From Symbiodolus clandestinus (GTDB lineage Bacteria > Pseudomonadota > Gammaproteobacteria > Enterobacterales > G038960095): 64,000 nt of DNA. This document shows, piece after piece, positions 17,266 through 26,031 of the stretch. The notes beneath the pieces were generated by a model, which saw nothing but the letters and a program-made list of their open reading frames with translations, searched no databases and was not told the origin of the DNA. The position numbers were made by a program, and so were the translations under genes. The stretch lies in NCBI GenBank assembly GCA_038960095.1, contig CP152425.1, forward strand, positions 372,001-436,000, given 5' to 3'. How positions within the stretch are numbered: the stretch's first letter is position 1; the number at the start of each line of letters is the position of its first letter.

Positions 17266-18841
17266 GTCGAGCTAATTTTTCCGAAAGCATCAATAACCCC
17301 CAGCAGACCAACAGCAACAGCAGTGCTGAAACAGCAGCCTCTTCACTGCGATAGCTACTCAGCTGCTGGTAAAGATATCGCGACAGTGTACAACGCCTCC
17401 CTTGGCCAAATAGAGCAAAGATACCAATCTCTCCTGTTGATAACAGCAAGGTAATGATGACTGCAAAGATGAAGGGGCGGTAGAGTAGCGGAATATAGAT
17501 CAGTCGCCAACGGTTCATCCCTTGGATCCCTAATCCCTGACAGAGCGCTTGGGTTCTACGGATCACAGTCTCTAAAGGCCCTGCTAAAATTTTGATGGCA
17601 TAGGGGATGGCAATAATTCCATTGGTGAAGATGATCAAACCGACGATTAATTCCGCTCGATGTAGTCCAGGCAATAGATACAGCAAAGCCATAGCGATAA
17701 CCAAGGGTGGCCACCAAGCGATTAATATCCCTGATAGTAATAACCAACGGCTATAGCGGTGATAATCAGATGGTAATTGGCTAATACTCAGCAGCAAAGA
17801 TCCTGCCAAGATCACTGCCAATAGCGAAGAACTAACTCCTAGGAGCAGCGAGTAGCCTAATGCTTGCCAGAGAGCGATCCGTTTCAGAGCTAATAGCAAT
17901 AAACCGTTACAGCCTTCTATCACTACTGCTAGCAGAGGGAACAGCACAATACCGCTTCCCAACAGGATCCACAGCCAGTCCCAAGCTCGTTGATAGGGAC
18001 CATCTTGCCACAGACCATTAGAATCCGTGAGCGCATCCAGTGAAGTTAAGCGACTGATGGCCGGGTTTCCAGTAAAATATTGGCAGAGAAAGTAAAGCAC
18101 CGCTCCACTCATGAATTGCAAAAGCAGGATAGGAAATAGCTGTCCTAGCTGGTCCTTTTCCTGCACCGCTTGGTAGATGGCCAGCGCCAAAGGGGTGGAT
18201 CGTGGCCCCCCGCTTAACAGTAAGCCGCTGGCTAGGTTATTCAGGCAGAGTGCAAAGAGTACGCTAGCCATGGCTGGCAGTAGACTGCGTAGGCGTGGCC
18301 ACTTCAACCAACGGAAGCAATGATAAGCACTCATTCCCAGTTGAGCGGCTAAGCGAATCTTTGATAACGGTTGAGATCGTAACCGATAAAAAAATAGACG
18401 AGTTGCCAAAGGTAAATTAAAAAAAACGTGAACCAAAACAATCCCCGGCAATCCATACAGCGATCCACCGTAAGAGAAGCCCAGCTGGGTGCAGAGTTGT
18501 GCCAGCCAGCCTTGACGGCCATACAGAGTGATCAAGCCAAAAACAGCCACTACGGTTGGCAATACCATCGATAGTGAAAATAGCTGCAGTAACCATTGCC
18601 GCCCCCAAAAACGGCGTCGGACCAGTACACAAGCCAGTGGAACAGCAATCACCAAGGAGAAGAGGGTTGATAAACAGGCTTGCAGCCAGGTAAAGCGCAG
18701 CACCTCCTGCCAATAGGGGTCGCGATACCAGGCACCCCAATCTATCGGCTGGCTGTGGTATCCGAGTATTCCAAGCAACAGCAGGCATAGGCCAAACAAT
18801 AGTATACCGACCAATATGCCGGGCCATAACTCGGGCTTCAT
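17249..18841 (-). CDS. thiP: Thiamine ABC transporter permease ThiP
   Basis: ThiP is the fused double permease of the thiamine importer. It is 530 residues long from the ATG at 18841, and about a dozen hydrophobic segments are visible. There are two binding-protein-dependent transport modules, the first with GLPGIVLVHVFFNLPLATRL and the second with the TNGIIAIPYAIKIL region. The start is chosen because it overlaps the thiB stop as TAATG, giving translational coupling; an ATG 13 codons upstream lies inside thiB and is less likely. Length is typical of the family. Confidence 0.93.
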   Translation of the reverse strand: MKPELWPGILVGILLFGLCLLLLGILGYHSQPIDWGAWYRDPYWQEVLRFTWLQACLSTLFSLVIAVPLACVLVRRRFWGRQWLLQLFSLSMVLPTVVAVFGLITLYGRQGWLAQLCTQLGFSYGGSLYGLPGIVLVHVFFNLPLATRLFFYRLRSQPLSKIRLAAQLGMSAYHCFRWLKWPRLRSLLPAMASVLFALCLNNLASGLLLSGGPRSTPLALAIYQAVQEKDQLGQLFPILLLQFMSGAVLYFLCQYFTGNPAISRLTSLDALTDSNGLWQDGPYQRAWDWLWILLGSGIVLFPLLAVVIEGCNGLLLLALKRIALWQALGYSLLLGVSSSLLAVILAGSLLLSISQLPSDYHRYSRWLLLSGILIAWWPPLVIAMALLYLLPGLHRAELIVGLIIFTNGIIAIPYAIKILAGPLETVIRRTQALCQGLGIQGMNRWRLIYIPLLYRPFIFAVIITLLLSTGEIGIFALFGQGRRCTLSRYLYQQLSSYRSEEAAVSALLLLLVCWGLLMLSEKLARHDHTT

Positions 18842-19845
18842 TAGCCGCTGGTGGAAGCACGACGCCAAAGTTGTATCCATTGTTGCTGGTTATCCGAGGT
18901 GTACTCAGCACGGCTAATCGGCAGTAAAGGGGGGGTAGTAAGGTTGTCAAAAGCAGCCGGTAAAGGAATGTCGATAACGGGATAGATCCAGTGTCGCTCC
19001 ACCAGTAACCGTTGAACCGTTGGCGTCAACATAAACTGGATAAAGCGGTCAGCGAGCTCTGGCTGTCGGCTGCTGGCTAACTTAGCAGCAACCTCTATCT
19101 GTAAAGGGTGACCTTCAGCCAGTATTGTTGCTCGATAGGGATGATTAGCTTGCTGTTGGTTATGGTAAGCCAATGAGCTGTTGTAACCTAGCACAAAATC
19201 TGCCTCCCCCTTCATAAATAAACCATAGGCACTACTCCAATCTGGGGTTACCGTTACGGTTTTAGCCGCTAATCGTCGCCAAGCAGTGTTGACAGCCGCA
19301 CCATAGCAGTGGGTTATCCAGTGTAGGAACTGTAAACCCAAGCTACTGCTTCTGGGATCAGCATAGAGAAGCTTCCAATGATCGGGACCTTCGACGAGTT
19401 CCCGTAAACTTTTTGGAGGATTTTTAACCCGCTGATGATTATAAATAAACGTTAAGTAACTGTAACCATAGGGAATACAAAGCGGTTCTGACCAGCCACC
19501 AGGAAGAGTTAACGTAGTGGAACTGTCATTGGGTGGGGTCAATAGCCCACTCTCTTGTGCCAGGCGCAGTAAATGATTATCTAAGCCTAGAACCACGTCG
19601 GCGGGGCTGCTAGCGCCTTCGATTTTAAGGCGATTTAGCATAGCGGTCGCGCCGCTAAAGACTACCCAGCGGATCGGATGTTGATATTGAGTTTCAAATG
19701 CCTTTTGAATAGCAGGACCCGCACCCCATTCGGCAGAGAAAGCACTGGGGGCATAGATGATGAGTGCCTCAGTCGCTTGTACACAATTGGGAGCATAACA
19801 GAAGCAGAAGAAAGCAATGACTATCAGCCAGTTAGGCATGACCAC
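18841..19845 (-). CDS. thiB: Thiamine-binding periplasmic protein ThiB (TbpA)
   Basis: ThiB captures thiamine in the periplasm for ThiPQ. The 334-residue precursor has a signal peptide (WLIVIAFFCFCYAPNCVQA, with cleavage after about residue 24). The mature part starts with LIIYAPSAFSAEWGAGPAI and contains GLDNHLL, LCIPYGYSYLTFIYN and VLGYNSSLAYH, which match the ThiB fold. It follows the TPP riboswitch by about 55 bp and starts the operon. Confidence 0.94.
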   Translation of the reverse strand: MVMPNWLIVIAFFCFCYAPNCVQATEALIIYAPSAFSAEWGAGPAIQKAFETQYQHPIRWVVFSGATAMLNRLKIEGASSPADVVLGLDNHLLRLAQESGLLTPPNDSSTTLTLPGGWSEPLCIPYGYSYLTFIYNHQRVKNPPKSLRELVEGPDHWKLLYADPRSSSLGLQFLHWITHCYGAAVNTAWRRLAAKTVTVTPDWSSAYGLFMKGEADFVLGYNSSLAYHNQQQANHPYRATILAEGHPLQIEVAAKLASSRQPELADRFIQFMLTPTVQRLLVERHWIYPVIDIPLPAAFDNLTTPPLLPISRAEYTSDNQQQWIQLWRRASTSG

Positions 19846-19901
19846 TCCTCAAAAAATAACCAAAACAGCAGAGGAGTCAGCGACCTGAGATTGGCTAATA
19901 G

Positions 19902-19984
19902 TTCTCAAGTTCCTCCGCCGGTATTGCCCGGATCAGGTTCAATGGGTGTCATCTCAGCCGTTACTATCGGCACCCCACTGAGAA
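19902..19984 (-). ncRNA. TPP riboswitch (THI element) controlling thiBPQ
   Basis: On the minus strand the segment contains the THI-box blocks in order: GGGGTGC, GGCTGAGATGACACCC, TTGAACCTGATCCGG, AATACCGGCGGAGGAAC. The ends TTCTCA and TGAGAA (on the plus strand) form stem P1. It lies in the leader of thiB. TPP binding would lower expression of the importer when thiamine is plentiful, probably by blocking the ribosome site or by termination. The distance to the ATG is short, which favours translational control. Confidence 0.95.
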
Positions 19985-20029
19985 CGAATTGAACTATCTT
20001 ATCCAAAGTAACGTTATAAAGCGAGTGGA

Positions 20030-20512
20030 TTATCCTTGATCTTGATCCAGAATACTGGCTTCCTTGACTACGAACTGTTTGAATTGCTTGGTTTTTATCC
20101 AGTGCAAGACTAATGCTTGTTCAGCTGCTGGTAACTTTTCAATCATGACAGCAAGCGATTCTGCTCGGGCATAATTCTCATAGTTAATCAGACGATAAAC
20201 ACCGTATTTAATAATATTGGCTATTAATAAATTACGGTTTTCATTGGTTAGCTGGTTAAAAACTGCCAACCAAACCGCTAGTAACTCTTGTTCCGCAGTC
20301 GGTGGCACCGTTTGATAACTAGGAGTATTCTCGCTAACCTGCCCTTCTGGCGATTCGGCTATCATACAGTACTCTACAGCTGGCCCTTGAACACCTAACT
20401 TACGCCTAAACCGCCAACCTTCACGTTTTGCTTTTTTATGAACACCTTGGATTGTAGTAGGCATTCCCGGCATTTCGGTAATCTCTTTGGGGGTAAACCA
20501 TTCGCTTTTCAT
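20030..20512 (-). CDS. Mu-type HTH DNA-binding protein (phage-like regulator)
   Basis: The first 55 residues (EWFTPKEITEMPGMPTTIQG, then KKAKREGWRFRRK and GPAVEYCM) match the winged-helix domain shared by the N-termini of bacteriophage Mu transposase and repressor. The remaining 105 residues are helical without a known domain. The protein, at 160 residues, lacks the transposase catalytic core, so it is more likely a repressor-like regulator. No other Mu-like genes are in the window. The leader upstream has two palindromes (20585-20615), possible operator sites. Confidence 0.7.
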   Translation of the reverse strand: MKSEWFTPKEITEMPGMPTTIQGVHKKAKREGWRFRRKLGVQGPAVEYCMIAESPEGQVSENTPSYQTVPPTAEQELLAVWLAVFNQLTNENRNLLIANIIKYGVYRLINYENYARAESLAVMIEKLPAAEQALVLHWIKTKQFKQFVVKEASILDQDQG

Positions 20513-20584
20513 AATTATCTCTCTCGGTCAGCTTGGTTATAAATCTCCCAAAAATTGCCTTATTGTGAGCTGATTCGCAAAAAA

Positions 20585-20615
20585 ATCAACTAAAGTTGAT
20601 CTATAAAATTTTATA
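20585..20615 (-). promoter_or_regulatory. Palindromes upstream of the Mu-type HTH gene (possible operator)
   Basis: ATCAACT-AA-AGTTGAT at 20585-20600 is a perfect 7 bp inverted repeat with a 2 bp centre. It is followed directly by the perfect palindrome TATAAAATTTTATA at 20602-20615. Both lie 73-103 bp before the start of the HTH gene on the minus strand. Their position suggests an autoregulated promoter, but binding is inference. Confidence 0.4.
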
Positions 20616-20965
20616 AATAACATAGCCCATAGAGATTGTTCGGTGTATTACTCCTAACCCACCTAACTAGGTTAATTCAGATAGAGGTTGCTGAAAATGG
20701 TTAATAATAAATTTTGGGACACTAGCTGCTGGTTTCTGGCGAACCCTTTAAGGTACATTGTATTGCAAAAAACAGATTTCAATATGGGGATATTAGATCA
20801 ATTTGTCAAACAAAGTAAGCCAACCATTTCAACTTTTATGCTGTTTATTATGGAAAAGTTGGCTAAAAATATTAGCTTGTTGGAAGCGTATTCTAATTTT
20901 CCTTTCGCCAATAATAACTGGTTTGAGTGGCGCATAATATCAACAATTATGTTGGTTATCTGCTG

Positions 20966-21367
20966 ATGAAAATAATTACCGTGCAAACCCTTTTAGGGTT
21001 GCAACTACTCAATTATTTAGCAAACTTAGCGCCCAAGCAACGAGTTAATATTGCTGAAGTAGCAAACTATTATAGAGTCTCTCATTACCACCTAATTAAA
21101 GTAGTCGGTCGCTTGAGTCGCATGGGGTATATCCAGGCTTACCGGGGGCGCGGGGGTGGAATTTTACTAAAGCAATCACCCGATCAAGTGCGGTTAGGCG
21201 AAGTTATTCGTACGCTAGAGCCATGCCATACCGTTATCCAGGCTGACTCCAAATCATCAGTTAAATTTTACCAGAGTATAGAATACATTCTGTCAATTGG
21301 GCGTGAAGCTTTTTTTATTCAGCTTAATGAATTTACACTCGTTGATTTAGTCATCATGAGTGATTAA
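20966..21367 (+). CDS. Rrf2-family regulator (NsrR-like) without cysteine ligands
   Basis: The 133-residue protein has the Rrf2 winged-helix layout: IAEVANYYRVSHYHLIKVVG, then LSRMGYIQAYRGRGGGILL, then RLGEVIRTLEPC, and the C-terminal FTLVDLV. This is closest to NsrR, the nitric-oxide sensor. NsrR binds its iron-sulphur cluster with three Cys residues after the LEP motif. Here only one Cys follows LEP, and the rest of the loop (SKSSVKFYQSIEYIL) has none. The protein is therefore either cluster-free or degenerate. The ATG at 20966 is preferred because the 13 codons upstream have no family match. No clear target gene is adjacent. Confidence 0.7.
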   Translation: MKIITVQTLLGLQLLNYLANLAPKQRVNIAEVANYYRVSHYHLIKVVGRLSRMGYIQAYRGRGGGILLKQSPDQVRLGEVIRTLEPCHTVIQADSKSSVKFYQSIEYILSIGREAFFIQLNEFTLVDLVIMSD

Positions 21368-21434
21368 TTGCTGAAACTCAGAAAGGTATTTGGTTTAGAC
21401 AGCTGTCCAGCCTTAGAAACCGTGATTCGTACAG

Positions 21435-21463
21435 TCGGTGAGAGAAATTGAATTTCTCACCGA
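21435..21463. terminator. Hairpin between convergent genes
   Basis: TCGGTGAGA at 21435-21443 pairs with TCTCACCGA at 21455-21463, with further A-T pairing inside the loop. It lies between the ends of the Rrf2-family gene (plus) and fabA (minus), so it could stop transcription from both sides. There is no clear T-run, so this is a weak call. Confidence 0.4.
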
Positions 21464-21499
21464 TACATCTCGAACGGGGTAAGGCAGTGTTCAGGCTAA

Positions 21500-22030
21500 C
21501 TAAAAATTGGAAGTATCCTGAAATAGACCGACTTTTAAATCGGTAGCATGGTAAATAACCCGGCCATCCACTTGAATGTGCCCATCGGCTAACCCCATGA
21601 CTAAGCGACGGTTGACAACCCGTTTCATATCAATCTGATAGGTTACTTTCTTAGCCGTAGGAAGAATTTGCCCGGTAAATTTGACTTCGCCAACACCTAA
21701 CGCACGTCCCTTCCCTTCAGCTCCCAGCCAACCCAGGAAAAACCCAACCAGCTGCCACATTGCATCGAGCCCCAAACAGCCAGGCATAACCGGATCATTA
21801 GTAAAATGGCAAGCAAAAAACCATAGATCCGGATGGATATCTAATTCTGCTTCAATATATCCCTTATGGAATTGTCCGCCATTTTCATTAATATGGGTGA
21901 TGCGATCCATCATCAGCATATTCGGTGCTGGTAAAGGAGGGCCTAGTGGGCCAAACAGCTCTCCTCGGCTCGAGGAGAGTAGATCGTTTAGGGTATAGGA
22001 GGGCTTTCGATGGTTTGGATAATCAGCCAT
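21500..22030 (-). CDS. fabA: 3-hydroxydecanoyl-ACP dehydratase/isomerase FabA
   Basis: FabA introduces the cis double bond in unsaturated fatty acid synthesis. The 176-residue protein is full length and keeps the active-site His (H75 in FFACHFTNDPVMPG) and Asp (D89 in CLGLDAMWQL). The gene order fabA-lonH-matP is the usual enterobacterial one. FadR/FabR control was not checked at base level. Confidence 0.97.
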   Translation of the reverse strand: MADYPNHRKPSYTLNDLLSSSRGELFGPLGPPLPAPNMLMMDRITHINENGGQFHKGYIEAELDIHPDLWFFACHFTNDPVMPGCLGLDAMWQLVGFFLGWLGAEGKGRALGVGEVKFTGQILPTAKKVTYQIDMKRVVNRRLVMGLADGHIQVDGRVIYHATDLKVGLFQDTSNF

Positions 22031-22089
22031 AATGACTTGCCTATAGGGATTGGGGTATCGATAGATAGATCACAAGGTATTCGCGATCG

Positions 22090-23847
22090 TTAACGTTGGT
22101 TGAACCAAGTAAGCCAACGGAGCAATACGGGCAATCGCTGTCTACCCTGCTGTGCAGAAAGTTGATCAATACGCTGATTGATTAATCCTATCAGTGAACA
22201 ACCTTTCTCACGTTTAAAAGGAATACCGGTTAGCAAAGGCAGCGCATCCGATACATGATCAACTGCCCAAAGTTGAAATTTTTGCTCTCTCACTGCTTGC
22301 ACGATAGCATCTGATAAGCAGAGCTGTCTAACATTGGGGGCCGGTAAGATTACACCCTGTTCGCCGGTTAACCCTCGCTGCGCACAAATAGCAAAAAAAC
22401 CTTCAATTTTTTCATTGACTCCCCCGACCGCTTGGACACGCCCAAACTGATCCACAGCACCGGTTACGGCTAACTGTTGGCTGAGAGGATGTTGTGCTAA
22501 AGCGCTGACTAAGGCGCAAAGTCCTGCCAGAGAAGCGCTGTCACCATCTACTTCACTGTAAGATTGTTCAAAGACCAGTGAGGCTGAAAATGGGAATGGG
22601 ATCTCCAAGGCCAATTCAGATATTAAATAGGCTTGCATAATCAGCATGCCTTTAGCATGGATATTACCACCCAACTCCGTTTTTCGCTCTACGTCAGTGA
22701 TATCTCCATCACCCAGATGAACGACGCAGCTGATTCGTGAGGGTTCGCCATGAGCTTGAGTGTGGCCGGGATACATAACGACTGATAAGCCGTTAAGCTG
22801 CCCGATAGCTTCACCCTTAGTTTCGATGCATACCTGGCCCTGATGAATATCACGTTGCACCAGTTCGGGTAAGTAGTCTTCGCGCCAGCGGCGCATTTGC
22901 ATACAATCACGAATGGCTTGAGCTGTTAGAGCTACCCCTGGGCCCAGTCTAGATTCACCCAATAGGTTAGCTAGCCAAAAGGGGCAAAGGGGAAGGCGCT
23001 GATGATCTTCAGTCTGTCGAATAGCCGCTTGGAGCAGCTGGCACCAAGCTTCAGGCAGTAAGGATGGTAAATGATTTTTATTGATGATCCAATTGACATA
23101 GCCTATCCAAGTTGTTATATCTTCAACGCTGGTGAAGGATATCTCAGGTTCGATTTCACTATAAACGGCCAGCAGTTCCCCATGAGGCTCCAGAACAGAG
23201 AAATCGACGAGATTACTGCTATTACCTACCACGATCAAACGCAGATCGATGGGAATGGCAGGAATACATAATGGTGATAGACGTGCACTATCAGTAGGAT
23301 ACCAGTGGCAAGAACCACTTAGCAGTAGCTGCTTTAAGCGCATCCATAGCCAAGGTTGCTCCAATAGCACTTGCAGTGGCAAAATCAAAATACCACCGTT
23401 TACCTGATGGACTAGCCCGGTTTGTAGCTGGTAGTGGCTAGGATAGCCACAGAGTGAGCCAAATAACCTGCCCTCGTCAACCCAGTCTTCCGCTAAACAT
23501 TGGGAGCGTGCTGCAAAATTATCTTCGCTTTGGGTAGCTGAATGCCAAATAACCTGATTGCCTTGGATCTCATAGCGGTAGCCCAAGATCTTTTCCAAAG
23601 GCGGTTGATAGCGACCAGCCGCCTCAGCCAGTAAGGACAGATAGCGCCTATCTTCCGGGCCTTTAACCAGCAGTAGCTTTGCCGGATGCTGTGGTCGACA
23701 AAATTGCTGCAGCGTCGTTGCTAAGCGTTGTTGCAAATCGATAAAGGGGATATGATTGATGCTATCGGCTTGCTGAAACAACAGGCTATGCTGACTGATT
23801 TTTGGCAGTAATTGCTGCCAGTCCAATTGATAACTACTCAAGGGCAC
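22090..23847 (-). CDS. lonH: Lon-like protease LonH (YcbZ)
   Basis: This is a Lon-family serine-lysine protease without a normal AAA+ module. The 585 residues match the length of E. coli YcbZ (586). The catalytic Ser is S437 in EVDGDSASLAG and the catalytic Lys is K480 in GGVNEKIEGFF. The N-terminal part has no Walker motifs, as expected for this group. It lies 60 bp upstream of fabA on the same strand. The physiological substrate is unknown. Confidence 0.92.
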   Translation of the reverse strand: MPLSSYQLDWQQLLPKISQHSLLFQQADSINHIPFIDLQQRLATTLQQFCRPQHPAKLLLVKGPEDRRYLSLLAEAAGRYQPPLEKILGYRYEIQGNQVIWHSATQSEDNFAARSQCLAEDWVDEGRLFGSLCGYPSHYQLQTGLVHQVNGGILILPLQVLLEQPWLWMRLKQLLLSGSCHWYPTDSARLSPLCIPAIPIDLRLIVVGNSSNLVDFSVLEPHGELLAVYSEIEPEISFTSVEDITTWIGYVNWIINKNHLPSLLPEAWCQLLQAAIRQTEDHQRLPLCPFWLANLLGESRLGPGVALTAQAIRDCMQMRRWREDYLPELVQRDIHQGQVCIETKGEAIGQLNGLSVVMYPGHTQAHGEPSRISCVVHLGDGDITDVERKTELGGNIHAKGMLIMQAYLISELALEIPFPFSASLVFEQSYSEVDGDSASLAGLCALVSALAQHPLSQQLAVTGAVDQFGRVQAVGGVNEKIEGFFAICAQRGLTGEQGVILPAPNVRQLCLSDAIVQAVREQKFQLWAVDHVSDALPLLTGIPFKREKGCSLIGLINQRIDQLSAQQGRQRLPVLLRWLTWFNQR

Positions 23848-23875
23848 CTTTTTGACAAAATATCTAAATTTTTAA

Positions 23876-24244
23876 TTATACCCCATCTGAGATCAGAAAG
23901 GCGACTCCGTTCCACCCAAACCAGGTTAATAAAGGCAACATTTTCAATCCAATAATTCCTGTAAGAATAAATCCAATGCAAAAAAGATGCATCGGGGTAG
24001 CGCTGTCTCCAAACAGTAACAGCCCCAAGCACGCAGTCCCCACCGTGCCAATTCCCGTCCATACCGCATAAGCGGTTCCGACAGGCAGCTCTTTCATAGC
24101 GAACCCTAACATCACTACACTGACTACCATGGCAGATAGGGTGCCTACGGATGGCCATAATTGTGTCAATCCTTGTGTATCTTTAAGGCCTATCGTCCAC
24201 ACTATTTCAAAAATTCCAGCAATACTTAAGATTATCCAGGCCAC
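23876..24244 (-). CDS. sugE: Small multidrug resistance family guanidinium exporter (Gdx/SugE)
   Basis: This is a four-helix inner-membrane protein of the SMR family. The N-terminal AWIILSIAGIFEIVWTIGLK has the essential Glu in helix 1, and the segment KELPVGTAYAVWTGIGTVG has the signature of the Gdx (guanidinium/proton antiporter) branch. It is 122 residues long, against about 105 for most relatives; the extra length is at the C-terminus (TWFGWNGVAFLISDGV). The gene sits between lonH and matP, which are normally adjacent, so it may be an insertion. I saw no guanidine riboswitch upstream. Confidence 0.85.
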   Translation of the reverse strand: MAWIILSIAGIFEIVWTIGLKDTQGLTQLWPSVGTLSAMVVSVVMLGFAMKELPVGTAYAVWTGIGTVGTACLGLLLFGDSATPMHLFCIGFILTGIIGLKMLPLLTWFGWNGVAFLISDGV

Positions 24245-24538
24245 TGGTCTATCCTCTATCCTTCTATGATGATGGTTGCTATTCTAGCTAACCCTTCTTG
24301 ATGTTGTGTAACCGGTTTTTCTATGGCAAAGTGTCCGAACGGTGCATCTATAATCAATTAAAGATAGGCAAATATTGTCCTCAATAATTGGTTTTATACC
24401 AAAGATAATCCACCTTATTATCAGGTAGGGACTCTATAATTTCACAGCAAGAGCTTCTCTTAGCACCCGCTAATAGCTACAGCACAATGGCTGAACAACC
24501 CAGTAACTTTAGCTGCGGGTTCGGAATGGAAAGTGAAA

Positions 24539-24991
24539 ATGAAATACCAGCAACTGGATAACCTAGAAAGCGGTTGGAAATGGCAATATCTGATTCACCG
24601 GCATCGTGAGGGTCTTGTGATCACCCGCCATTTGGATCAACTGATCTCAGAAGAGGCCGTTAACTTGCTCTTGCAGCTGGAGCACCAGCCTACTCAAGTA
24701 GTAGAGTGGATTAATCAACATATGAACCCCGCTTTGGATAAGCAGTTAAAACAGTCAATCCGAGCTCGCCGTAAACGCCATTTTAATGCAGAAACACTGC
24801 ACACTAAAAAGAAATCGATCGATTTAGAATATAGTGCCTGGAAACAATTGGTTACTTATGCGCAAAATCAGCAACTCACTTTATCAGATGCCATCTCCCA
24901 TTTAATCAATGCTACTACCGATACAGCACAATATAGGCAGCAGATGCATGCCGTTAAGGATGATCTACGCCGATTGCTAGCAACTGATTGA
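24539..24991 (+). CDS. matP: Ter macrodomain protein MatP
   Basis: MatP binds matS sites and organises the terminus region of the chromosome. The protein, 150 residues from the ATG at 24539, keeps KYQQLDNLESGWKWQYL, the basic RARRKRHFNAETLHTKKKSI block and the ribbon-helix-helix at about 95-140 seen in E. coli MatP. I chose ATG at 24539 over the in-frame GTG at 24533 because GGAA lies about 7 nt before it and E. coli MatP starts at the same residue. It diverges from sugE-lonH-fabA. Confidence 0.93.
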   Translation: MKYQQLDNLESGWKWQYLIHRHREGLVITRHLDQLISEEAVNLLLQLEHQPTQVVEWINQHMNPALDKQLKQSIRARRKRHFNAETLHTKKKSIDLEYSAWKQLVTYAQNQQLTLSDAISHLINATTDTAQYRQQMHAVKDDLRRLLATD

Positions 24992-25220
24992 CTGGCTACC
25001 TTGGTTCCAATTCCCAGCGGGCATGGTCGGAACAAAAGGACCCTATTAGGGTTCTATTGGCAGCTGCTGTTCCTTTAGACGCTTAATAGCCTTTCAGACG
25101 TCAAGCTCCTTTAGTCAATTTTGACCTGTCCCGGAAAAAAAATGCATATCATGTTTTTATTGAACGTATAAAAGTTTAGACGTATAAATGCTTAAGCTCA
25201 CAATTAAAAGAGGTTAGCTG

Positions 25221-25463
25221 ATGGATTCAGTTCGTTGGAACATTAAGGTATCATCAGATACAGATAAATCACTCCGCCTGTTTCTTGCTAGTCAAGGTGG
25301 TGGAAGAAAAGGAGATTTATCAAATTTTATCGAAAAGGCTGTACAAAAACAGATTTTTGAAATGTCGGCTGAAAAGGTGAAATCCGCCAATACTAAATTT
25401 AGTGAAGAAACGCTTTCTGAGATCGTTAATGAGGCTGTCCTTTGGGCTAGAAATAACGACTGA
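25221..25463 (+). CDS. Antitoxin of a PIN-type toxin-antitoxin pair
   Basis: This 80-residue protein (SVRWNIKVSSDTDKSLRLFL, then GDLSNFIEKAVQKQI) has the beta strand and helix order of a ribbon-helix-helix DNA-binding antitoxin. A ribosome site (AGAGG) precedes the ATG. Its stop overlaps the ATG of the toxin frame as TGATG at 25461-25465, the usual coupling in such pairs. It probably repressed its own promoter. With the toxin broken it is now an orphan antitoxin. Confidence 0.75.
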   Translation: MDSVRWNIKVSSDTDKSLRLFLASQGGGRKGDLSNFIEKAVQKQIFEMSAEKVKSANTKFSEETLSEIVNEAVLWARNND

Positions 25464-25874
25464 TGCAAGTAGTTCTCGATACCAATGTGTTACTCAGCGC
25501 AATGATTTCACCCCATGGCTACCCTAATTTGATTTATTGTGCTTGGTGCGCAGATTGGTTTGATTACGTCAAAGACCCAGCTCCATGAATTGCGTAGAGC
25601 AAGCCGTTATCCAAAATTTAAAAATGTACTACAGCCATACGAAGTAGGCACCCTGTTAAATAATTTACAACATGCCGTATTGTTAGAGAAATTGAACAGT
25701 GACATTGAAGCTGACAATCCAAATGACAGCTTTTTGTTAGCTATGGCACTGGCTGGACACACTGATTATCTAGTTACCGGAGATCACCGAGCAGGGTTAT
25801 TGCAGATGAAAAATATTGGGCGGACCCGCATGGTTAACCCTGCTGTTTTTTGCCTTGAGGCACTCAAATATTGA
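25463..25874 (+). pseudogene. PIN-domain toxin, frameshifted
   Basis: The start frame at 25463 reads MQVVLDTNVLLSAMISPHGY, then PNLIYCAW, carrying the first catalytic Asp of a PIN ribonuclease, and stops at 25574. The rest of the domain continues in another frame from about 25555 (LITSKTQLHELRRASRYPKF, then DPNDSF-like NPNDSFLLAMALAG and YLVTGDHRAGLL with the later acidic residues). A single-base change near 25555-25570 explains the break. All catalytic residues are otherwise present, so inactivation looks recent, or the frameshift is a sequencing error. Confidence 0.8.
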
Positions 25875-26031
25875 CATCCTTATATAGGACAGTTCGCTTT
25901 GCACTACCACCATTAATCATTCAATCTCTACATAATCTATGGAAAAAATAGAGTTCGGGATCCCCGGGGGATTCACTACCCAATCAACGGTGCTGAGTGC
26001 GGCCACTATACCAAGCCCCGTTTTTTTCTGG
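25875..26031. other. Short intergenic stretch with a CCCCGGGG palindrome
   Basis: Between the broken toxin and oppA lies ATCCCC-G-GGGGAT at 25960-25972. Read on the minus strand from 25975 it begins TGAATCCCCCGGGGATCCC. It recalls the terminus of some IS3-type elements and resembles TGAATCGCCCCGGGAATTTC at 13045-13064. No transposase is attached. I see no gene here. Confidence 0.3.

Noticed and set aside
20688..20965. 92-residue open frame just before the Rrf2-family regulator
   Set aside because: It has no ribosome site, no family resemblance and a composition like translated AT-rich spacer. It overlaps the regulator start.
24245..24538. Guanidine (ykkC or mini-ykkC) riboswitch upstream of the SMR gene
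   Set aside because: I looked for the ACGR-loop hairpin pair and the ykkC core and did not see either.
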